This document shows positions 6,411-11,956 of a stretch of DNA of 11,956 nucleotides, piece after piece; within the stretch, counting starts at the first letter, position 1; each line of letters opens with the position of its first letter. The position numbers and the translations under genes are program-made. The DNA comes from JBICHM01 sp043101835. GTDB taxonomy: Bacteria; Planctomycetota; Phycisphaerae; Phycisphaerales; UBA1924. Under the pieces are notes generated by a model. That model saw only the letters and a list, made by a program, of their open reading frames with translations, was not told where the DNA came from and made no database searches. Where the stretch lies: NCBI GenBank assembly GCA_043101835.1, contig JBICHM010000109.1, forward strand, positions 1 through 11,956, given 5' to 3'.

Positions 6411-8156
6411 TCAGTGACGCTTCGCGCCCTCGGGGGCGGGGTCGGGCAGGGGGAACTCGCCGGGCTTCGTGTGCGGCGGAACCTGGTCATCGAAGTCGTA
6501 GGGGCCGTAGTGCACGACCGGCTCGTGGTGGAAGTTGTGCTCGATGGGCGGGCTGTCGGTCTCCCACTCGAGGCTCAGGCCGCCCCAGGGGTTCGCCGGC
6601 GCCTTCTTGCCCGCGACCAGCGACTGCACGAACACCGCCAGGTGCAGCAGGAAGCCGACCGCCAGAACCCAGGAGCCCGCCGTCGAAAGCATGTGGTAAA
6701 TCGTGTAATCGTCGACGTAGGTCGCGTAGCGACGCGGCATGCCGAGCGAGCCCATGATGAACTGCGGGAAGAACGTCAGGTTGAAGCCGACGAAGACGAG
6801 CACGCCCGCCAGCATCGCCGGCTTCTCGCTGTACATCTTGCCGAACATCTTCGGCCACCAGTGGTGGAGGCCGCCGATCATCGCCATCACCGTGCCGCCC
6901 ATCATCACGTAGTGGAAGTGGGCGACGACGAAGTAGGTGTCGTGCAGGTGGATGTCCGCCGCGAGGGCGCCGAGGAACAGCCCCGTCAGACCGCCGATCG
7001 AGAAGAGGACGAGGAAGCTGAGGGCGTAGAGCATCGGCGTGTTGATCGCGATCGAGCCCTTGTAGAGCGTCGCGATCCAGTTGAACACCTTGATCGCCGA
7101 CGGGATCGCCACGAGGAAGGTCAGGCCGCTGAAGATCGCGCTGGCCAGCTCACCCTGACTGGTGAACATGTGGTGGCCCCACACGATGAACGAGATCGCG
7201 GCGATGCCCAGCGAACTGAACGCGACGGCCTTGTAGCCGAACACCTTCTTCCGCGCGTGCACCGCGATGAGCTCGCTGATGATCGCCATGCCCGGCAGAA
7301 TCATGATGTACACGGCCGGGTGGCTGTAGAACCAGAAGAAGTGCTGGTAGAGCACCGGGTCGCCGCCGAGGGCGGGGTCGAAGATGCCGATCTTAAAGGC
7401 GCGCTCGAGGGTCAACAGCAGCACCGTGATGCCCAGCACCGGCGTCGCCAGCACCTGGATGATGCTCGTCGCGTAGATGCCCCAGATGAACAGCGGCATG
7501 TCGAACCAGCCCATGCCCGGGGCGCGGAGCTTGTGCACCGTCACCACGAAGTTCATGCCGGTGAAGATCGACGAGAAGCCGAGGATGAAGACGCCCAGGG
7601 TCATCAGGATGACCTGCGTGTGCATCTTGTCGCCGGTGATCGAATACGGCGTGTAGAAGGTCCACCCCGTGTCGACGCCGCCCATCCCGATCGCCAGCAC
7701 GCTGAAGATCGCGCCGAAGACGTACACGTACCAGCTGAAGAGGTTGAGCTTCGGGAACGCGACGTCCTTCGCGCCGAGCATCAGCGGCAGGATGAAGTTG
7801 CCCAGCGCCGCGGGGATGCTCGGGATGATGAACAGGAACACCATGATCGCGCCGTGCAGCGTGAACAACCGGTTGTACCAGTCGTTCGAGAAGATCTGCC
7901 CGGTGACCTCACCGGCGGTGGCGCTGGTGACGGTCGGCGCGAAGAGCTCAAGGCGAACCAGCAGCGCGAACACCCCGCCCAGGAAGAAGGCGAAGAGCAC
8001 GGCGAAGAGGTACATCACGCCGATCTTCTTGTGATCGACGGTGGTCATCCAGTCCCACACGGTCGTGATGACACCGCCCTTGGGAGTCAGGTACGACCCC
8101 TCGTCGTGGTGATCATGCCCGTGGGCGCCTGCTGCCGGTGCGTGAATCGTCGTCAT
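6411..8156 (-). CDS. coxA: Cytochrome c oxidase subunit I, A2-type
   Basis: This is the 581-residue catalytic subunit. It reduces O2 to water at heme a3/CuB and pumps protons. Visible ligands are His101 (heme a, FTLHGAIMVF), His279 and Tyr283 (CuB ligand and its cross-linked Tyr), His328-His329 (CuB), His413 (heme a3) and His415 (heme a) in VVAHFHYVMMGG. In place of the D-channel Glu of A1 enzymes it has FYSHPAVY (Tyr277-Ser278), the defining motif of A2-type oxidases such as that of Rhodothermus marinus. The K-channel Lys356 is present in IPSAIKVFNW, with Ser where Thr is usual. Asp131 and Asn120 of the D-channel entrance are kept. The N-terminus (HGHDHH) and C-terminus are His-rich soluble extensions. 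ATG 8156 has GGGAG seven bases upstream. It follows coxB by 98 bp, the longest spacer in the operon. Confidence 0.97.
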   Translation of the reverse strand: MTTIHAPAAGAHGHDHHDEGSYLTPKGGVITTVWDWMTTVDHKKIGVMYLFAVLFAFFLGGVFALLVRLELFAPTVTSATAGEVTGQIFSNDWYNRLFTLHGAIMVFLFIIPSIPAALGNFILPLMLGAKDVAFPKLNLFSWYVYVFGAIFSVLAIGMGGVDTGWTFYTPYSITGDKMHTQVILMTLGVFILGFSSIFTGMNFVVTVHKLRAPGMGWFDMPLFIWGIYATSIIQVLATPVLGITVLLLTLERAFKIGIFDPALGGDPVLYQHFFWFYSHPAVYIMILPGMAIISELIAVHARKKVFGYKAVAFSSLGIAAISFIVWGHHMFTSQGELASAIFSGLTFLVAIPSAIKVFNWIATLYKGSIAINTPMLYALSFLVLFSIGGLTGLFLGALAADIHLHDTYFVVAHFHYVMMGGTVMAMIGGLHHWWPKMFGKMYSEKPAMLAGVLVFVGFNLTFFPQFIMGSLGMPRRYATYVDDYTIYHMLSTAGSWVLAVGFLLHLAVFVQSLVAGKKAPANPWGGLSLEWETDSPPIEHNFHHEPVVHYGPYDFDDQVPPHTKPGEFPLPDPAPEGAKRH

Positions 8157-8254
8157 GGTGCTGCTCCCGCCTTGGCGGTCACGAATCGTTCAGTGCAGCG
8201 CGTCTCATCTGCGCCCCCAGCCCGGGACGCGTCGTGTGATGCGTGGTGTCTCGG

Positions 8255-9331
8255 TCAGTTCGAAAGGGTCTTGATGTACTCGATCAGGCCGGCGAGCTCC
8301 TCCTCCGTCAGCTGCCCCTGGTACGAGGGCATCTGGTTGGAGTAGCCGGCGACGATGTTGCGCGCCGGGTAGAGGATCGACTCGCGGATGTAGTTGTCGT
8401 CAACGGTCGCCGACCCGCCGCCGGTGAACTGGTGCGTGGCGCCGTAAATGCCCAGCCATGTCGGGCCGGTGCCCGCGGCGCCATCGACCGAGTGGCACGC
8501 GTTGCACCCCTTCAGGGAGTACGCCAGCTCGCCGATCTCCGCGGGAGTCCTGCCTTCGTAGGGGTTCGCGGCCTTCTGCTTCCACTCGATGTAGTCGGCG
8601 TCGCGCATCACGCGGATGATCGCGCCCATCTGGCTGTGGCCGTCGCCGCAGTACTCGGTGCAGAAGAGGTAGTGATCCGTCCAGTAGCCGATCACGTTGC
8701 CCGCGTCGTCGGTCTGCTCCTGCGGCTCGCTCGTCGGGTTGAACCACACACTCGTGTACCGGTTCGGGAAGACGTCCAGCTTCACGCGGAAATCCGGCAC
8801 GTAGAACGAGTGCAGCACGTCGCGGCTGATCATCTGCACGCGCGTCGCACGACCCGCCGGCACCGGGAAGATCGGAACATCCTTGTCGGCGACGTTCATC
8901 GTCATCGTGCTGATGCCGCCGTTGTCGTAGACCATCTCCCAGTTCCACTGCACCGCGTTCAGGCGCACCTGCTCGGCGTCCGCCGGGGCGACCTGCATGT
9001 ACACGTAGCCCTTGAAGCCCCACACGAAGATCACCGCGAGCAGGAAGAGCGGCAGGATCGTCCAGGTAAGCTCCATCGCCGTGTTGTGGCTCGCGCTGCG
9101 CTCCTGCGCCTTGCCGGGGCGACGGGCGTACTTCACCACGAAGTAGAACATCACGCCCATCAGGCCCACGAACATCACCGTGCACGCCCAGAAGATGAAC
9201 ATGAACAGCGGGTCGTGCTTCGCGGCGAAGGTCGACGCCGGCTCGGTGAGCCACACCGATTGCATCGGGTCCCTGAACTGGCCCAGGGTTAACTGGCCGA
9301 GCGTCGCCGGGATGGAAGTCGCAAAGGTCAT
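8255..9331 (-). CDS. coxB: Cytochrome c oxidase subunit II with fused cytochrome c (caa3)
   Basis: This is a 358-residue electron-entry subunit. Two N-terminal membrane helices (about 42-67 and 86-106) are followed by a cupredoxin domain outside the membrane. The binuclear CuA ligands are His174 (DVLHSFYVPD), Cys224, Glu226 (backbone carbonyl), Cys228, His232 and Met235 in CTEYCGDGHSQM. A C-terminal class I cytochrome c domain carries GCNACH (Cys276, Cys279, His280), and Met334 in NQMPSYQG is the likely sixth heme ligand, so the enzyme is caa3 type. The stretch before the CuA loop (about 200-218) is Gln/Asp-rich and seems longer than in ordinary subunit II. ATG 9331 has GAGG 11 bases upstream. 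It sits 45 bp after the SCO gene, which supplies the CuA copper. Confidence 0.97.
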   Translation of the reverse strand: MTFATSIPATLGQLTLGQFRDPMQSVWLTEPASTFAAKHDPLFMFIFWACTVMFVGLMGVMFYFVVKYARRPGKAQERSASHNTAMELTWTILPLFLLAVIFVWGFKGYVYMQVAPADAEQVRLNAVQWNWEMVYDNGGISTMTMNVADKDVPIFPVPAGRATRVQMISRDVLHSFYVPDFRVKLDVFPNRYTSVWFNPTSEPQEQTDDAGNVIGYWTDHYLFCTEYCGDGHSQMGAIIRVMRDADYIEWKQKAANPYEGRTPAEIGELAYSLKGCNACHSVDGAAGTGPTWLGIYGATHQFTGGGSATVDDNYIRESILYPARNIVAGYSNQMPSYQGQLTEEELAGLIEYIKTLSN

Positions 9332-9376
9332 CGTTGGTCGCGCCTCGCTGGCGAGGTGTCCTGTCGAACCGTGAAG

Positions 9377-10276
9377 TCAGTGTGCCGACGCCGGGGCCGC
9401 GCCCTTCGGCGTCTCCGCGCCGTCGACGCGCCGGCTGCGCCGCCGGTCATTCCAGAAGAGCGCCCCCAGTGCGCCGCCGAGCAGCACCGCCGTCGTCACC
9501 GCGCCGACGGTCATCACCTTGCGGGCCGCGAGTGCGTACGAACTCGCGTCGGGGTCGTAGTGGTAGCAAAACAGAAGAATCTTGTCGAAAACTCCGCCGA
9601 TTCGCCCGTCGGCGGCGTCGAGGAGCGCCAGACGCAACTGGCGCTCGGGAAACTGTACGCCGTAGAGGTAGTTGGAGACCACGCCGTCCGGTGAGACAAT
9701 AACGATTGCTGCCGGATGGGAAAATTCGCCGGTCTCCGGGAGGAACTTGTACTCGTACCCCACCGCGTCCGCGATCGCGCGCGCGTTCCCCGCGCTCGCC
9801 GTCAGAAACGCCCACGGCTCCTCGCCCTGCTCGCCGTCGTACCCCGCCAGCATCGCGGCCTGCTTGCCGGACGCCTCGGCAGTCGTGTTCGTGTGGTCGA
9901 ACGACACCGTCAGCGCCCGGTAGTCGTCGCCGAGGGTCAGGTTCAATTCCTTGAACGCGCTGAGCGTCTTGTTGAAGACCAGGTCGCACAGCAGCGGGCA
10001 GTCGTAATAGCCCAGCACAAGCACGACCGGCCGGCGGCCGTCGAAGTAATCGCGAAGGAGGACCGTCTCGCCGCGCGCGTTCGTGAAGGTCAGATCGAGC
10101 GGCAGTGCATCGCCCCGCTTCTCGAGGACGTCCACGCCCTGCATCTCCTCGGGAAGTTCAGTCTGGAGGACCTGCGCCGGCGACGACGCGCCGACACCCC
10201 CGATCGCGAACGCCGCCGCGACCAGTGCGCCGCTCCGCCGGCGCCGACGACCCGCGTTGTGCGCTCGCGTAGTCAC
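9377..10276 (-). CDS. SCO1/SenC-type copper chaperone
   Basis: This is a 299-residue thioredoxin-fold protein that delivers or reduces copper for the CuA centre of subunit II. The copper site is Cys93 and Cys97 in YYDCPLLCDLV plus His187 in GEFSHPAAIVIVSPDG. An Arg-rich start and Ala/Gly-rich hydrophobic segment (about 16-34) look like a signal peptide or anchor. A second hydrophobic helix (about 255-275) followed by Arg-rich tail gives a C-terminal anchor, as in the SCO proteins of ACIII-caa3 loci. The FCYHYDPDASSYALAARK segment before that helix adds another Cys and His close to the membrane. Translation starts at GTG 10276, inside a GTGA overlap with the stop of the upstream 138-residue gene, so the two are probably coupled. 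coxB follows after 45 bp. Confidence 0.94.
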   Translation of the reverse strand: MTTRAHNAGRRRRRSGALVAAAFAIGGVGASSPAQVLQTELPEEMQGVDVLEKRGDALPLDLTFTNARGETVLLRDYFDGRRPVVLVLGYYDCPLLCDLVFNKTLSAFKELNLTLGDDYRALTVSFDHTNTTAEASGKQAAMLAGYDGEQGEEPWAFLTASAGNARAIADAVGYEYKFLPETGEFSHPAAIVIVSPDGVVSNYLYGVQFPERQLRLALLDAADGRIGGVFDKILLFCYHYDPDASSYALAARKVMTVGAVTTAVLLGGALGALFWNDRRRSRRVDGAETPKGAAPASAH

Positions 10277-10689
10277 TGGCCCTGGGTGTACTCCTCAACA
10301 ACGCGTTCGATGGCCGCGTCCAGCGGGATGCGGACAACGCCCGCCTCCTGATCGACCCAGCCGTAGCTGGTCAGCTCAGCGTCCCAGTAGGCGCGTCGCT
10401 CGGTGTACTCGCGCGACACGTCGGCGCGTTCCACCTTCTGCACCACCTCGCTGCGCACCACCTGGTTGAAGTAGACCGTGATCAGCACGATCGACACGAT
10501 CAGCACGCCGAACCCCACGACGCCCAGCGCCGCGATGAACATCGGGTTGGTCTCGCCGTGGACTTCCTGCGGCGCCGCCTCACCGGAATGGTCATGCCAC
10601 GCGTCGTCGGTCGCCATCGAATGGTCCCGATCGGCGTGCCACCCGGCCTGGCCGTCCGCGTGCTCGTCGTGATGCTTTTCGTCGCTCAT
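10273..10689 (-). CDS. Small His-rich single-pass membrane protein
   Basis: This 138-residue protein has no family name I can give with confidence. The N-terminal 44 residues are acidic and contain eight His (6, 7, 10, 18, 23, 32, 34, 44), compatible with metal binding. One membrane helix spans about 50-74. The C-terminal domain is charged and ends in a segment YGWVDQEAGVVRIPLDAAI, a pattern I associate with small proteins beside SCO and ACIII genes. The start at 10689 is supported by GAGG six bases upstream. It follows actF by 38 nt and overlaps the SCO gene by 4 bp. A role in copper handling or in oxidase/ACIII assembly is inferred from this position. It might also occupy the place of ActG of Rhodothermus, but no similarity is visible to me. 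Confidence 0.85.
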   Translation of the reverse strand: MSDEKHHDEHADGQAGWHADRDHSMATDDAWHDHSGEAAPQEVHGETNPMFIAALGVVGFGVLIVSIVLITVYFNQVVRSEVVQKVERADVSREYTERRAYWDAELTSYGWVDQEAGVVRIPLDAAIERVVEEYTQGQ

Positions 10690-10728
10690 GGCATGCCTCG
10701 CGCCAGGACGCTCGCCCGGCGGGTGGAA

Positions 10729-11956
10729 TCAGATGTAGTTCTTGTGACGCAGGCTCTCGGCAAGACGCGGATCGTTCGTCGGCGTCAGCGGGCCGCCGGT
10801 GATCTTGCGGACAAGCAGCCCCGCCCACAGCAGCACCGGGCCGGCGATCGCCAGGCCGTCAACCCAGGTGAACGTCGGCCCCGGGTAGCCGCCCACCTCA
10901 GGGCGAACGACCCAGAAGACATCCAGCATGTGGCAGCCGAGCAGCCACACGCTCATCAGCGCCAGCACCAGCGGGCTGCGCCGGAAGGGGCGCGGCATCA
11001 GGATGATGAACGGGATCACGAACCGGCACGTCGCCAGCGCAATCGAGTACGGGTACCAGTCCTCGGTGCGGCGTTTCAGGAACCACGCCGTCTCCTCGGG
11101 AATGTTCGCGTACCAGATCAGGAAGTACTGACTGAACCCGATGTACGCCCAGAAGACCACGAAGCCGAAGAGCAGCTTGCCCATGTCGTGCAGGTGCTCG
11201 TTCGTGATCACCTGGTCGAACGAGGCGAACTTCCGCAGCGCCAGCAGAATGAGGATCACCGTCGCCAGCATGGCGCCGAAGTTCCCGGCGAAGAAGTACA
11301 CGCCGAACATCGTGCTGAACCAGTGGTAGTCGAGGGCCATCATCCAGTCGAAGGCCGCGAACGCCGTGCTGAAGGCGTAGAGCAGCAGCCCCACCGCCGA
11401 CAGCTTGCGCGCCTTGGCGGTCAGCCAGCGGTCGGCGGTCGAGTCCTGCCGAAGGCTCCAGCGGTACAGCGCCATCGCCAGAAGCGACCAGATCGCGAAG
11501 TACGCGATCGATCGCACCGTGAAGAACGGGATGTTCAGGAACGGCTGCTTTTCCTGGTAGATGATGTCGCCGGCGACCTCCGCGTCCATCCAGTGCCACA
11601 GCTTGCCCGGAGCGACGAAGACGGAGATCAGAATCGGAAGGAACAGGATCGCGCACAAGGGAAAGAGCATGCTCATCACATGCTCCACCTGGCGGCGCAG
11701 CAGCGCCGACCACCCGGCGTTCACCTGGTGCAGGATCATCACGAAGGCGAGTCCGCCCAGCGAGATGCCCGTCACGTACAGGAAGCCGACGTGGTACGCC
11801 CCCAGCGCGATCTTCGACACCGGAAGCGCATCCTCGCCCTTCCCGGCGGTGAAGGCCACGACCACGGTCGCCAGCAGGCACACCGCGCCGATGACCATCA
11901 GGGCGAGCGAGAGCGTGCGCCCCGTGCCCTGCGCCGGGATGATCGGCAGATCGGAA
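10729..11956 (-). CDS. actF: ACIII quinol-binding membrane subunit ActF (5' end cut by window)
   Basis: This is a NrfD/PsrC-like multi-helix membrane subunit of alternative complex III, which oxidises quinol and reduces cytochrome c in place of the bc1 complex. The 408 visible residues contain about nine or ten hydrophobic helices. Recognisable ActC/ActF-type blocks are HDMGKLLFGFVVFWAYIGF, then SQYFLIWYANIPEETAWFLK, and the AAFDWMMALDYHWFSTMFG stretch. An ATG occurs at 11898, but the frame stays open to the window end, and the upstream codons (SDLPIIPAQGTGRTLSLAL) run into the first helix, so the true start is outside. I call it ActF rather than ActC because it is followed by SCO and caa3 genes, where ActF usually lies. 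The other ACIII genes should be just beyond the right edge. Confidence 0.92.
   Translation of the reverse strand, partial: SDLPIIPAQGTGRTLSLALMVIGAVCLLATVVVAFTAGKGEDALPVSKIALGAYHVGFLYVTGISLGGLAFVMILHQVNAGWSALLRRQVEHVMSMLFPLCAILFLPILISVFVAPGKLWHWMDAEVAGDIIYQEKQPFLNIPFFTVRSIAYFAIWSLLAMALYRWSLRQDSTADRWLTAKARKLSAVGLLLYAFSTAFAAFDWMMALDYHWFSTMFGVYFFAGNFGAMLATVILILLALRKFASFDQVITNEHLHDMGKLLFGFVVFWAYIGFSQYFLIWYANIPEETAWFLKRRTEDWYPYSIALATCRFVIPFIILMPRPFRRSPLVLALMSVWLLGCHMLDVFWVVRPEVGGYPGPTFTWVDGLAIAGPVLLWAGLLVRKITGGPLTPTNDPRLAESLRHKNYI

Noticed and set aside
8164..8178. Small hairpin (CCGC/GCGG) overlapping the coxA ribosome site
   Set aside because: Only a 4-bp stem with a 4-nt loop; too weak to claim translational control.
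5691..8345. 884-codon open frame on the plus strand across coxC and coxA
   Set aside because: It lies antisense to two certain genes, and its translation is a low-complexity Arg/Glu/His/Asp/Val-rich string with no recognisable domain. This is typical of the complement of GC-rich membrane-protein genes.
8243..9292. 349-codon plus-strand open frame
   Set aside because: It is antisense to coxB, whose CuA and heme motifs are unmistakable. The translation is His/Arg/Val-rich without domains.
1..11956. CRISPR arrays, tRNA, rRNA, transposases, phage or defence genes
   Set aside because: I looked for regular repeat-spacer arrays, cloverleaf-like segments and typical protein motifs and saw none. Apart from the items listed, the window is core metabolic and respiratory sequence.

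Overview
This GC-rich window reads as a bacterial chromosome segment. The best guess is the Planctomycetota, possibly the Phycisphaerae. The clues are an alternative complex III (ACIII)–caa3 oxidase locus, dense high-GC coding, and CTTGC-loop palindromes of a kind I associate with planctomycete genomes. The assignment is an inference, because the window has no rRNA or other phylogenetic marker.

The left end (1-165) carries a perfect palindrome bracketed by two copies of a 16-bp direct repeat. The only plus-strand gene, rnhA (RNase HI, 166-627), follows. Between rnhA and the convergent gene on its right lie two hairpins 54 bp apart. They share an identical loop and flanks, but their stem bases differ by compensatory changes. 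Next, on the minus strand, come two overlapping genes of unknown function (1666→724). Together they encode three copies of the same 80-90-residue domain. Then comes thyX (FAD-dependent thymidylate synthase, 2625→1726), followed by a 9-bp hairpin with a GAAA tetraloop.

The rest (11956→2875) is a long minus-strand respiratory operon. In transcription order it holds: actF (quinol-oxidising membrane subunit of ACIII, cut by the window edge); a 138-residue His-rich single-pass membrane protein; a SCO1/SenC copper chaperone joined to it by a GTGA overlap; coxB (subunit II with CuA and a fused cytochrome c domain, so caa3 type); coxA (subunit I with the YSHP motif of A2-type oxidases); coxC (subunit III); coxD (subunit IV); an unrecognised 275-residue protein with a membrane segment at each end; and an MFS transporter resembling the fosmidomycin-resistance branch. 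Spacers are 12-98 bp up to the 275-residue gene.

Functionally, ACIII takes electrons from quinol and passes them to the cytochrome c domain on subunit II. From there they go to CuA, heme a and the heme a3/CuB site, where oxygen is reduced and protons are pumped. SCO loads copper into CuA, and the small His-rich protein may help with copper or assembly. No mobile element with a transposase, CRISPR array, tRNA or rRNA was seen. The ordinary content is a well-known respiratory locus. The most unusual parts are the covarying hairpin pair, the three-domain gene pair and the two unassigned membrane proteins in the oxidase operon.
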